64,000 nucleotides of DNA from the NCBI RefSeq assembly GCF_051014685.1, contig NC_135054.1:9056001-9120000 (forward strand), in the 5' to 3' direction. Shown here in pieces: positions 50,401-58,739 of this stretch. The number at the start of each line of letters is the position of its first letter. The stretch's first letter is position 1. The notes below the pieces were generated by a model, which was given only the letters and a program-made list of their open reading frames with translations, did no database searches and was not told the DNA's origin. A program made the translations under genes and the position numbers. Source of the stretch: Ptiloglossa arizonensis. Its lineage: Eukaryota > Arthropoda > Insecta > Hymenoptera > Colletidae.

Positions 50401-53400
50401 ATACTCTGTATTATAGATATTTTGAGCGCCTTTCATGTAAAGTAATAACTTCTCTTTTTACAGAGTTGTCAAGAGTAACGCAAAAGCGAATCAAAGACAT
50501 TTAATTAAGGCAGATGAAAAATGTAAGTAATATACATTAATTCCCCTTTATTCAGTAATTTTTTTAGTCAGTATAATTTCGTAATTGCATAGACGAACAA
50601 AATATTTAATATTGCAGTCGAAATTGTTTTGCATGTTTATTTCATAGGTTTCTTTTTACAGCTAATCAAAAAGAAGTTCGAAGGGTTACTGTCCTTCGTC
50701 GTTCAATACCTGAGTTACATGATTCGGAAGGTTTGTACAATATATTTATATTATTAATTTACGTTGATTCTGAGTTGTTGATTGCAATGTGTTGAATGTT
50801 GGTGTTAAGGCTTATTTTAGAGTAAGTTATTGTACCTGACAAGTGCTCTTAATGTGGTATTTTAATTACACAAAAGTATTTTTACAAAATGTGTATTACT
50901 TCGTAAAACATTCGTATAATAACAATATTTTATGTCCCCGTTTGGAATTCAATAACTTCTTATAAATATACTCTATAATTACGTATACTTCTAAAATAAT
51001 GTAACTTTGTTATAAATTTTATTTTAATCATAAAAATTATGAATTTGTTATGAGATTATAAATTTTATACATTTTTGATAAATTTTTAAATTTTATATGT
51101 AATGAGCAAACACCACATTAGTAAGATTCACAAGGCACACTGTTTACCGTTCCCTTCTTTTAGAAATCAATGCTAGAATCGTTAGAGAACCAATATTGAA
51201 CTGAAAAATAACAGTTATTGCGAATAACAACGATTCTTCAGAACTGTTTCATGTACTAGAGCCGATGTTTTAATTGCTTCTATACCGTATTTGGATGTTA
51301 AAGCAATTATAATTCAAATTCTGTTAAATTCAGTGTAGCTGGATTCTAACACTCCTTAACACTTAGGGTACAGCATGATGCTTTTTGTAAAAGCAAGTGA
51401 TGAGAAGTTAGATTAGACATGATCCTCAGTGAGCCCTTTACATCGCTTGTTCCCCAAGTCATTCTATGCATGTTTGGCGTAAAATTTTTAACTTGGCACA
51501 AATTTTAATGTCTTGTAGACTTTCACGTTTTTCAACATGCCTCGAAAGATTTTTCAAGATGTTAAACATTGATTTTACAGCCCTTTGAAACATGGTATTA
51601 ATTTGTATTCAATAAATTATAACTGTTCAACTGGCATTTAAATGAGAATGAGATTTGGTGTGCGTATTCTGTTTTTTCGTGGAGGAAGCTTTTAAAGACT
51701 CCAACGACCCCTTGGAGTGGGGTCGAGGATAGAGTGGAATCCTCAGAACTTGGTACCTTTGGATATGGAACCTATCCACTAAATAAAATCCCGTGGTGCG
51801 ATGTCTGTGCGCGTCCCGCCTCTTTGTCAGGCAGAGGGCGTTTACCATCCCCCTCCCCATATTACGACATTAGGACAGAGCCACGCTATTCGCCGTTCAT
51901 CTTTTTGAGGGGAGGCACAAAAATAGTTAGTCCCAATCTCACAATCGTCCGTGTTTTTCGCGGTCGCACCTGACATCACGGAGACGAGAGGGTGGATCGA
52001 AAAGCTCTGTATCACCTTCTAGCCCCTTGCACTATAAGGATTTTACTGTCGGGCTGTCATCCTGGACAGGTTTTGATTCCACTCTGTCCCATTCGGATTC
52101 TAACTCGAAAAACCATAAAACTCTGTTAGACAACTGGGAATACAACCACAGTCGCCCACTGCCTACTATGAAGAGGAGGGATTGGCAGATAGTGCAGACC
52201 TTACCACACAACTTTGAGTGAGAAGGGGTGGTGTCTTATTATCGAGTGCCCCCGGTCCGATATTACATATTCGCAGGAGACCACGACCATCTATTCTCTC
52301 TTGCTTTCAAGCTTGGTCTTTACCACGTCTGGCAGCGAGAGATTCCTTCAATTTCATCCACCAGGATCCAGTGTTCCAGGGTGTAGTAATGCGCCGCGTG
52401 CTGATCGCCTGGACAATGTCGACAGCACATCGTCGCTTCCTTCGCCATATGGTGCAAGTATTGTCCGAAGCAACCATGGCCGAACAACACCTACACTATT
52501 CGATAGGTGAGACTATTAAATCATCTGCTCAGCCACTCTGGGATGAGCGGCTAGAAAGCACCAACAGTCCGAAACGAATGGTCGAAAAGCCCAGACAGTT
52601 CGCTAACCACCAATGGACTAAACCAGCCACTACAGCAGCATAGATTGCCGGCCCTAGTATTTGAATGATTCAACCTTGCGACAGGACCTCCTCTGCTTGC
52701 GGGATTCACAGCGGTTATTGTAGTAAGCCATGTTGAGCCCGCAAGGAAATCCAACAGCAGAAACCCCGAGAAGACTATCGTTGCCTCATAGGATATGATT
52801 TTATAATCGTGGGCGATTCTCAACGCCAACCGTCTATGGGAATTGGCTAAGTTGCCTGTCTAAACAAGGACTCTGTACAGGGCGACCAAGAGACTATGCT
52901 CGTATAGGTGCGGTGAATTTAGCTGCTCGAACTTTGCAGACTAGGGAGTACTTGACACAGAGCATCGTCTATTCTCTCCAATAGTGGGACCAGGTAGCTA
53001 AAATACTCCTCAAAGCGTCACTGGCTGTCGAGGATCAATCTCAGATATTTCATTTGGAATTTTACTTTGACACTGGAGTGACCTACCCGAATCAGGGGTA
53101 GGGGACAAAAGTGGTCCTTGAAAGGGATTCAAACATATCGGTATCATACTTTTTAGATAAATTTGAAACCAGCAGAACCATACCTTTTTACAACATCTTC
53201 TCTCAAATTTTAAACGAACTATATTATATTTCAGTTCCGCTGAAATCTAATACCTTGCGTGAAAAATAATTATTTTAAAGTGGAATATATTAAATGTAGC
53301 CAAAAGAAAGATACAATATCAGCTATAATAATTACAAAATGTAGTTAATGAAAATTATTTGAAATTGTAATTCTTAAGATCATTTCTTAATTTTGATACA

Positions 53401-56400
53401 TGTTCAATAATATCGATGTTTACTCGAAATTTTGTATCTACATAATAATTTTATCTATTTCTATAGGCTTCGAAAGAAAGTTTTCCAGACACAATATTCA
53501 TTCTAGCATTCAAAAAGTTAGAGTGTTCGTAATTATAGAGTATATGAAATTAGTAAGGAAGAAATTAATAAATTTTATTTATAATATATGTCTTTATAGT
53601 TCAGAGATTATTTAGTAAACGATTGAAAAATATATTTAATTAGTAAATTGCGTTTATGGATAACAAAACCAATTGTAAAAGAACAAAAGTATATGCACAT
53701 TTGGTTAACATGTTATTCCGAATTGAAGTATGTAAACAAGTGCCAATTGTAGATGACTTCGAGTAACTTTAACGTGCAGTGCATCACCATTAAGCATTCA
53801 TAAAAGCAACATTGTTTGTGAAATAATATTAAAATGTCAAAACCGAGAGAAATTAAATCGTACAAACGCAATTTCTTTATAGTTTTCTATGACTAAATGG
53901 TGACAAGTTAAAAACAATTATACACTTTTTCGTAACTTTTTGATTTGAAAAAACGTTTGATTTAAAAATACTTAAATTAAAAATTTTCATATAGACACCC
54001 CGTATATGCTAACATATTATCATGCAGTCTCGACAGATACTAGAATGCAGCATAATTATTGTCTGTCTGTTGAAGGTCTTGGTGTTTTTATTAGTTAACT
54101 GTGGCAAAAGGAAGAACTGCGCACGATATTCCAGAAGTGTTTTTTTCAAACTTATTTGGTATAAAAGTAGACATTGTATGATAAATATTTTTCCTTCGGC
54201 CAGGAGAAATTTTAATCAAATCAATTTCTTTAAACAGAAATAGAACTCTACACCGTTTTATTTATATAGAATTCGTTGAGACAAATTTAAAGGGTTATTA
54301 GTGTAATACGATGTAACAAATTCGTAAATTCTTAAAGAGTTGGATAAACACGGATCGCCAGTTGATGCCTATTATTCAATTGCTCGCTCTGAAGAAAGCT
54401 GGATCTTCTTATCTCGTCTTGTACGTCTCAAATTACTAGGCGATACTTCTGCAGCAATGCTCCTTTCTTTTTAAGACATCGTCTGTAAAATTTTCCATTA
54501 GGGGAACACTAGTATTGTCGCAAATATCAGATATAAAGGATCATTCAAGACGACAGAAACGAACGAAGTTAATTTGTACCTTTATCGTTTAATTAAAGTA
54601 ATAACAAGAATCGTTAAAAAATTGCCTTACGTGGCTGTCGATTATCCTTCTACGTGTCCACCATTGTTCAAACTACATCTTTCCACTTTTTCGGAAAAAG
54701 CTTTTTGACATTTTTTAATGATTTTTTTTTTTTAGTTAATTCTCCACAAGCAATTCTAATTCTTCTACGTAATTCATGGACATTTTCAACTGATGTTTTG
54801 AAAATTGTTTCTTTTAGATGACCTCACAAGAAAAAAGTTACACGAAGAGAGATCTGGCGATCTTGGGGGCCATGTAACTGGTCCGCCACGTCCGATCCAT
54901 TTGTTGTTGAAATTGTGATTCGACCAATCTCGGACTCTTACTGCGTAGTGCGGAGGAGCATCATCATGTTGGAACTAAATATTCCGTCTTATCACTAGAG
55001 GCATGTCATGCAAAATATCTGTTAAATAGGTTTGCAGAAACCTCAAGTATTTTGCTGTATTAACTTCTTCGTCAAAGAAATAGGGATCTATTCATTTCCT
55101 CAATGTGCATCCCACACCAAACCATTAGTGATTAACGATATTTTGTATTATGTTCTTGTATCAAGTGCGAATTACTCGTTGCCCGCATTCTTGAGTTTTG
55201 GTAGTATATCAGACCATTCGCATGGAAAATACTTTTCGTCGGTGATCATTAAGTGTTGAATAAAGGCTTCATCATTGGCAGTTTTATCCAACACTTATGA
55301 ATGAAATTTAATTCGGGATGCAACACCTCGTGGCAAAATTGAATGCACGTTAGTTGCTTTAAATGAATCTATTGTGCAATAATTCTAGTAAGTAGTGTCT
55401 TTTCAATCTACGGGGGTGGTCTACACTATCATCAGCGTAATTGAAGAATTCGGACGATCAGTCAAGCATAAGCTGTAGCGGTTGCTGAAATCTCTTCTTT
55501 TATTATGGGTATTTTTCAATCACGATGAATTATTTTATTGTTAACATACCAGGGAGTATTAGAGATCAGTCTAATATTTTTAGACTTTTAAGCTTCATAA
55601 TTGAATCCCAGAGGTCGTCTGTACGGGTTTTAAAATGGCTTTCTACGCGGTGATTTTCTCGCCAATGAACTCAAAGATAGTGCCGTCGTCCAAAAATTCT
55701 AGCGAAAATCCACGTGAGTCTTGTTTTTAGTTCACAGATGTAAGTAGTAGTATTCTCCGCTCCAATAGTCGTCATTGATCATTCGATGACGCAACAGAAC
55801 ATCGGCCACGTTATGTACAAACACGGGATTATACGTTAAGGTGTTCATCCCGGCGGCACTATCTTCAGAGAGTGCAATTCCATTAGCGAGTAAAGTACCC
55901 TGTACAAGGTAAGCTTATTTTTTAGATTTAACGGTGTACTCTAGTGTAAACCTACGAAAAAATCGATTTTTTTTGCAATTTTTTAAAGAACATGGTTGCA
56001 AAAATATATCTGCAAAATCTTATGGCTAAACTCTTAAAATGAACGAAGTTATAGTCATCTACGATGGAAAGGAAATCGGTCCTGTCGGTATAATCTTAAG
56101 TGTACAATCAGTTTCCTAGCAGTGCGAATATATTATACGTAAGTGTAAAGCTCAAAGTGGGAAAAGTTAACTAGAATAAGTTAACGAAAAATGAGTAAGG
56201 TTGTATTTTGAATTTGGGTTACTGCATTTTAAATTTCACTGTTGTTTTACAACAGTAACCTTTCATATTACTTGTAAGACATGCATAAAACGATGTTCTG
56301 CTTTTCTAAATTAGCAATCGTGGCTTGGGATTCAAAATCGTCATATAATGTTAGTGGTAGTGCAAGTGCAAGTGCAAGTGCAAGTGCAAGTGCAAGTGCA

Positions 56401-58733
56401 AGTGCAAGTCCAAGTCCAAGTCCAAGTCCAAGTCCAAGTGCAAGTGCAAGTGCAAATGCAGGTGCAGGTGCAGGTGCAGGTGCAGGTATTGCATATTCAC
56501 ATGTATAGAGATCAACAATGCAAATGGAATCCCAAACAGACATTTTGCAGACAAGATTCATGAGTACATGATCCTGGATTCAAATAATTCCAACGCCATG
56601 TTCGATTTGCCAGTCTCCCTTAACGAATCAATACATGCGCTCTTAACAACTACAAACTCTGCAACTATATCAGATTTCATGCTCCACACATTATTAAAAC
56701 TCGTACCACAACCTGGGATAATATAACTCTTGAAGATAACTACATTTGGATTCTCAAAATTTTCCCAACAACTGTTGTAAAACCGTAATAATATTTATAC
56801 TCAAACCTAATAAAGTCAAACAAAAACCAAGAAACTACCGCTCAAACGCTTTAATCAATACAATATGCTAGTTACAAGAAAGAATAATTGATAAAAAACT
56901 TCGTTGATTCGTTTTATAAAAACATACAACTTACAAAACCTTATATAAGATTACCTTATATACTATAAACATAGAATTCTATAAATATAGAATCTGGTTT
57001 GTAAGTTTGTTTTAAATCGAGACCATGGGTCTCTTTTATAAAATAATTGTTAAATTGGCAGGTGTATGATCGAAAAATAAATCAAGAGAAGAATTAACTT
57101 AAATATTTGAGTTATTTCTCATTGAGAATGTTTGGCGTTAATTCTTTCGGTGTGTATTTAAATTTTCTGATTATTCTTGAAAAGCATCAATTAACTAAAA
57201 GAACAGATTTTCATTGTTATACTTAATATTTTCCATACTAATAGAATATATTTCCTTATAAAAATAAGGGGGGAAATAATTTAAAAATTGCCTAATAACT
57301 ATTGTCAGTTTGGTTGATACAGCAAATGACACTATTTGTAGTAATTTTTATATTTATTAATCTTGTACAAAGATTATGATTAGATGAGTTTAATTTATGG
57401 TTATCAATAGCAGTTCTTTTAAAGGGGCTTAAAAGTGGAATACAAGGAATAAACAGTCGACCAGAAGGATGTTTGTATGAAAAACAATATCAGTAAATAT
57501 GAATGGAAATGTTAACACAATAATTCGTACAATTATTAGTACTTCTAGTAAATATATTATATAAGATGTACATTACATTAGTTTCTTGAATTAAGTTGAA
57601 TGTGCTAGCGAGCAACTACCAATTCGTTGATATCGATAGTGTTATGTTGCAAAGTAAGTTGAGTTTTAGGCGATTTTGGAATTTGTTTATTGCCGGTATA
57701 GTTGTAAACTGACTGGTTAGATATCACATTTGTCTCGTACACTAGATACAGGGATAATTTCACGTAGAAATCAGGTATTTTTCTGGCCTGATCGTGAAAT
57801 TGAAAATAAGTCCCCATGATTGTAATTTACAAAGTAAACTTCATTTGTACTGTGTGAATGCAGAAGAAGCCTCAACATTGACACAAGATCATAAAATATC
57901 TACATTACCTAACAAATACTACCAATACATGCTTAATAGATTTGAAACAAATTCCTTTCAGTATTTTTTCCATTTTTTCAACACTTTATGTTGTTTTACT
58001 TAAAGCAGTCGTTGATTACAACGTTTCTATTTGTCTCGGCAACAACAATGCCTCTTCCTTGCTGCTACTTTGAAAGATAGGTATTATGATTAATCTTATT
58101 TGTCTGCTGGAAAATGTAGACTCACTCTGTTTATAAACTGGTGAAGCACAATCACACACGTCTGCACACTTCAACAGCAGGACACAAAGACGCCAAATAA
58201 TTGCATGTAGTATCTGTGCCAGGCTGTATGAATCTGTGTGAGCATGCAGCTCGGTAAATCTACCCATCAGGAGACGTAGTGTCGTTAAGTATAAAACTGT
58301 GGTCCGTGTTCTACACCAAACACAGAAAGGGAATATGAAAGTTTCCTTAAGAGACCGCTTAGTGTATAAACTCGACTCTGGGTGTTGCATTACATTTAAG
58401 CTGTGTTTAGGTAATCTTTGTCTCTGTGGATAAAAATATGAGATACATAATCTGAATGGATAAATTTTGATGTGAAATAGTATTTAAATAATAAATGATT
58501 GCATAAAATTATGCATGTGTACAATATCATCATAAATATAATATAATAAAAATACTTACTATCTCATTACAGATGAAAGTACTTTGGATTCCAAGGTGCC
58601 TGTGCGTTTTAGACTGGGTCTGAATAAACAAGTACAGGAGACTAAAGTTACACGGAAAGCATCTAAACGGCAGGGTCGCAAGGTAAAGCACAAAGTCAGT
58701 TTGACTTTAACAAATGTTGAACACATTCTATAG
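38412..58733 (+). CDS. Arginine/serine-rich nuclear protein, seven coding exons, 880 aa
   Basis: The spliced reading frame uses exons 38412-38429, 38921-39145, 46281-46416, 47637-49611, 50464-50522, 50662-50730 and 58573-58733. Every intron is GT-AG and the phases join correctly (0, 0, 1, 2, 1, 1), giving 880 codons and a TAG stop. The start is fixed by an in-frame TAA immediately before the ATG. In order the protein has an acidic stretch and a Leu/Ala-rich helix-like segment (about residues 10-35), a polar linker, a very acidic segment (about 140-235), an RS region full of SPR/SPK motifs (about 285-522), Lys-rich segments, an Arg-rich motif near the end of exon 4 (RRRAERLNR) and a basic C-terminus. 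RS regions of this kind occur in splicing and mRNA-processing proteins, so a nuclear RNA-related role is inferred. I see no RRM, zinc finger or enzyme motif and do not recognise the family. Introns 2 and 6 carry many transposon relics but spare the exons. Confidence 0.85.
38430..38920 (+). other. Intron 1 of the RS gene
   Basis: An AT-rich 491-bp intron with a strong gtaagc donor. I see no transposon ends or other structure in it. Confidence 0.7.
38921..39145 (+). CDS. RS-protein gene, coding exon 2
   Basis: Residues 7-81. The acceptor follows a pyrimidine-rich run (ttcttttatag) and the donor is GGC|gtaagt. The exon is exactly 75 codons, phase 0 at both ends. It opens with an Asp/Glu cluster followed by an amphipathic-looking segment (LEALRLAALQSLRAK) and then a Gln/Pro/Arg-rich tail. 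The short conserved-looking helix is the best handle for finding homologues. Confidence 0.85.
39407..39881. mobile_element. TTAA-flanked MITE (CCCTGCGTT ends)
   Basis: The ends are inverted repeats: CCCTGCGTTACCCGTGCTA on the left and the complement of CCCTGCGTTGCCCAC on the right. TTAA lies outside the left end and TTAT outside the right, which fits a decayed piggyBac-type target duplication. Subterminal GTGAGCAGTGCTCTCAC (left) and GTGAGTGCTGTGCTCAC (right) add symmetry. There is no coding capacity, so it would have been mobilised by a transposase encoded elsewhere. Confidence 0.7.
41403..42819 (-). mobile_element. Tc1-like transposon with IR/DR ends
   Basis: The outer ends match as an inverted repeat: left AGTACTGGACAAATATATTC from 41404, right the complement of AGTAGTGGACAAATATATTC ending at 42818-42819 and flanked by TA. 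A second, inner copy of the motif lies near 41582-41600 (left) and 42632-42651 (right), spaced about 173 and 162 bp from the outer ones. That is the inverted-repeat/direct-repeat layout of some Tc1 elements. A broken transposase fills the middle on the minus strand. Confidence 0.8.
41655..42560 (-). pseudogene. Tc1-family DDE transposase relic
   Basis: The minus strand gives two overlapping open pieces (42171-41749 and 41849-41655) that together show the Tc1 C-terminal half: SCIIMWDSFSRNGIRPLY, then DKFKYADILE, WTFQQDNDPKH with the second catalytic Asp, then VMEWPSQSVDLNPIEHLW with the final Glu. The usual Pro of the SPDLNP motif is Val here. A frameshift near 41800 separates the two pieces. 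The N-terminal DNA-binding part is scattered over 42180-42560 with several stops. In the family this enzyme cuts and pastes DNA at TA sites; this copy cannot be made intact. Confidence 0.85.
43485..43785 (+). pseudogene. Ty3/Gypsy pol relic: RNase H end and integrase start
   Basis: The + strand reads FIGQFTIDIRHVSG, then DNVMEDVLSRVAQI, typical of the end of the Gypsy RNase H domain. After a frame disturbance it continues with YCDTTTSLLRPYV and VFASIHDL, the linker and start of the integrase zinc-binding region. Stops and a frameshift show that it is dead. It breaks off where the mariner relic begins, and the matching downstream part of integrase resumes at 44890. Confidence 0.7.
43786..44875 (+). 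pseudogene. Mariner-family transposase relic inserted in Gypsy pol
   Basis: The + strand in shifting frames shows a mariner N-terminus (MEKIGYRCAIQYFHSKGL), the middle part, the first catalytic motif VDETW near 44283, and HQDNSPVH near 44552 with the second Asp. It ends with FANKEEV and a C-terminus before 44815. The segment between HQDN and the C-terminus that should carry the third Asp (around YSPDLAP) is missing. Several frameshifts and stops are present. A probable right terminal repeat (TTAGGTCAGGTACTTCCGGG) lies at 44843-44862. No left terminal repeat or 5' UTR is seen: Gypsy sequence runs straight into the coding region. Confidence 0.85.
44890..45360 (+). pseudogene. Ty3/Gypsy integrase C-terminal relic
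   Basis: The + strand reads QFTTDHGRQFES, the second catalytic region of a Gypsy integrase, then a disrupted PVANSIMNRFQRQLKAV, then HGDSSWADASPVVLLGI and further matches to the integrase C-terminus. Several frameshifts and stops occur. It is the continuation of the pol relic at 43485-43785. The part between them, including the first catalytic Asp of integrase, is absent and the mariner relic occupies its place. Confidence 0.75.
45553..45640 (+). mobile_element. Mariner terminal fragment
   Basis: TA then TTGGGTTGTTCGGAAAGTCA begins a mariner-type terminal repeat. About 60 bp from the start closely match the right arm of the 139-bp element at 32701-32839, including the shared internal stretch TTCCAAAATGGAGAAT. 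No opposite end is found nearby. Confidence 0.65.
45640..45960 (+). repeat. Probable Ty3/Gypsy LTR, copy A
   Basis: This stretch is repeated, diverged, at 35436-35712. It lies just downstream of the Gypsy integrase relic, where a 3' LTR is expected. It has a TATA-like run, a sequence resembling an initiator region, AATAAA near 45878 and a TTATTCCTCGCG tail. No transposase is encoded. LTR identity is inferred from position and structure; exact ends are not fixed. Confidence 0.5.
46140..46192. mobile_element. Pogo/Tigger-like terminal repeat, single end
   Basis: Read on the minus strand the end is CAGTAGACTCTTGATTATCC, then CAGCCCCGCTTTAATCGA. This closely resembles the CAGTAGAACCTCGATTATCC type of Tigger termini, with TA outside. 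No partner end is seen within the intron. Confidence 0.5.
46281..46416 (+). CDS. RS-protein gene, coding exon 3
   Basis: Residues 82-126 plus one base. It is preceded by tttttatttacag and ends ACGG|gtatgt in phase 1. The peptide contains YYQSPRNPNLIAIVPVDEH and has no recognised domain. It is isolated between a 7.1-kb and a 1.2-kb intron, so it was placed by splice sites, frame continuity and the absence of stops. Confidence 0.75.
46417..47636 (+). other. Intron 3 with a duplicated 3' end
   Basis: About 90 bp at 46525-46612 are repeated almost exactly at 47543-47630, where the copy runs up to the branch/acceptor region of exon 4. The roughly 930 bp between the copies are AT-rich with no recognised element. 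Confidence 0.7.
46525..47630 (+). repeat. Direct repeat pair in intron 3
   Basis: The pair is 46525-46612 and 47543-47630, each starting GAACACAGTAGTTATTATAA and differing at only a few bases over about 88 bp. The second copy leads directly into the functional acceptor of exon 4. The first is followed by a similar but decayed sequence. Confidence 0.85.
47637..49611 (+). CDS. RS-protein gene, coding exon 4 (RS domain)
   Basis: This large exon codes for residues 127-784. The acceptor is aatatttttag and the donor AATGA|gtaagt (phase 2). It is open without interruption for 1975 bp in an AT-rich region, strong evidence for coding. It holds the acidic segment (DDDDDILLMADLEEED near residue 190), the RS region from about 48110 to 48830 with dozens of SPR, SPK, RSPR and RSR units, and Lys-rich stretches, including KKNKKRDKE and KEKKCKKRKD, that could act as nuclear localisation signals. 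An internal ATG at 47723 is in frame but is not the start, because the frame continues upstream to the splice acceptor. Confidence 0.92.
49865..50040 (-). pseudogene. R1-clade reverse transcriptase fragment
   Basis: The minus strand reads ISQGGVVLAASLDIANAFNT, then LP, a stop, VEIRRALKQYRV. This is the first catalytic region of an R1-type reverse transcriptase (Asp in LDIANAF). The fragment lies in intron 4 and has no flanking partner domains. Confidence 0.8.
50464..50522 (+). CDS. RS-protein gene, coding exon 5
   Basis: A 59-bp exon after tctctttttacag, ending AAAT|gtaagt in phase 1. It adds residues 785-804 (EVVKSNAKANQRHLIKADEK). It completes the split GA|A codon from exon 4 and keeps the frame open. 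Confidence 0.8.
50662..50730 (+). CDS. RS-protein gene, coding exon 6
   Basis: A 69-bp exon after ttctttttacag, adding residues 805-827 (contains QKEVRRVTVLRRSIPEL). It ends GAAG|gtttgt, a less common but acceptable donor, in phase 1. Only 139 bp separate it from exon 5. Confidence 0.78.
51650..53120 (-). pseudogene. R1-clade non-LTR retrotransposon, 3' half
   Basis: Reading the minus strand from 53120 down: the thumb region (MKYLRLILDS, then RFEEYFSYLVPLLERID), LYRVLV-like remnants, SYEATIVFSGFLLLDFLAG, and near 52400-52500 HGCFGQYLHHMAKEATMCCR, a remnant of the Cys/His motif found near the C-terminus of R1 ORF2. Next comes a GC-rich 3' UTR, also seen at 19.6, 32.4 and 34.0 kb, with its tail toward 51670. 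Stops and frameshifts are frequent. In the family these elements copy RNA into DNA at specific target sites; no rDNA target is visible here. Confidence 0.8.
54720..55430 (-). pseudogene. DDE transposase relic (DAPPHY type)
   Basis: On the minus strand at 54976-54923 the frame reads FQHDDAPPHYAVRVRDW, followed by HNFNNKWIGRGGPVTW, then PPRSPDL, and after a disturbance a remnant of the FFLWGHLK motif. These are the second and third catalytic regions of a DDE transposase family common in ants and bees, related to Tc1/mariner. The upstream part (55430-54980) shows DPYFFDEEVNTAKYLRFLQ, DILHDMPLVIR and similar scraps. Terminal repeats were not identified. Confidence 0.75.
55430..55640 (-). pseudogene. 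Jockey-like reverse transcriptase C-terminal scrap
   Basis: The minus strand reads DLWDSIMKLKSLKIL, then IRLISNTPWYVNNKIIHRD, a stop, KIPIIKEEI. This resembles the C-terminal part of jockey-type ORF2 (LW..., NAPWYV.N..IH.DL.IP). Confidence 0.65.
56354..56487. repeat. Hexanucleotide tandem array
   Basis: This is a 6-bp satellite of GTGCAA units that switches to GTCCAA in the middle, returns to GTGCAA and ends as GTGCAG. The segmental variants show local expansion of single changed units. It is stop-free in four of the six frames, giving false reading frames of 67-97 residues. Confidence 0.95.
56690..56930 (+). pseudogene. Jockey-like reverse transcriptase N-terminal scrap
   Basis: The + strand, with frame changes, reads FILKPNKVKQKPRNYR and then LINTICKLQERIIDKKLR. 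This matches the start of a non-LTR reverse transcriptase (KPGK... NYRPI.L.....K..E.....RL). It is the opposite strand and opposite end compared with the 55430-55640 scrap, so the two are not one simple insertion. Confidence 0.7.
58573..58733 (+). CDS. RS-protein gene, last coding exon
   Basis: Residues 828-880, after the acceptor ctcattacag. The peptide contains VPVRFRLGLNKQ and then a basic tail (TRKASKRQGRKVKHK), ending at TAG 58731-58733. An alternative donor, AAG|gtaaag at 58683, falls inside the exon. If used it would lead to a further downstream exon that I could not find, so read-through to the TAG is preferred. Confidence 0.7.
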
Positions 58734-58739
58734 TATAAA

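Larger units (their letters stand above)
50731..58572 (+). other. Intron 6 of the RS gene (7.8 kb, transposon-filled)
   Basis: It holds an R1-clade relic (51650-53120), a DDE-transposase relic (54720-55430), jockey-like reverse transcriptase relics (55430-55640 on the minus strand, 56690-56930 on the plus strand) and a hexanucleotide array (56354-56487). The stretches 50731-51640, 53120-54700 and 56930-58570 show no feature I can name. The part around 58010-58400 is less AT-rich but unclassified. Confidence 0.65.

Noticed and set aside
52214..52643. Plus-strand frames of 98 and 141 residues
   Set aside because: They overlap the R1 ORF2 C-terminus on the minus strand, where the R1 motifs are found.
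56268..56561. Pro/Ala and Leu/Gly-rich frames over the hexamer array
   Set aside because: Tandem 6-bp units without stops are open in several frames; none has a family signature.
58016..58390. 124-residue minus-strand frame in intron 6
   Set aside because: It is less AT-rich and was considered as a retrotransposon or gene, but neither strand gave a convincing motif.
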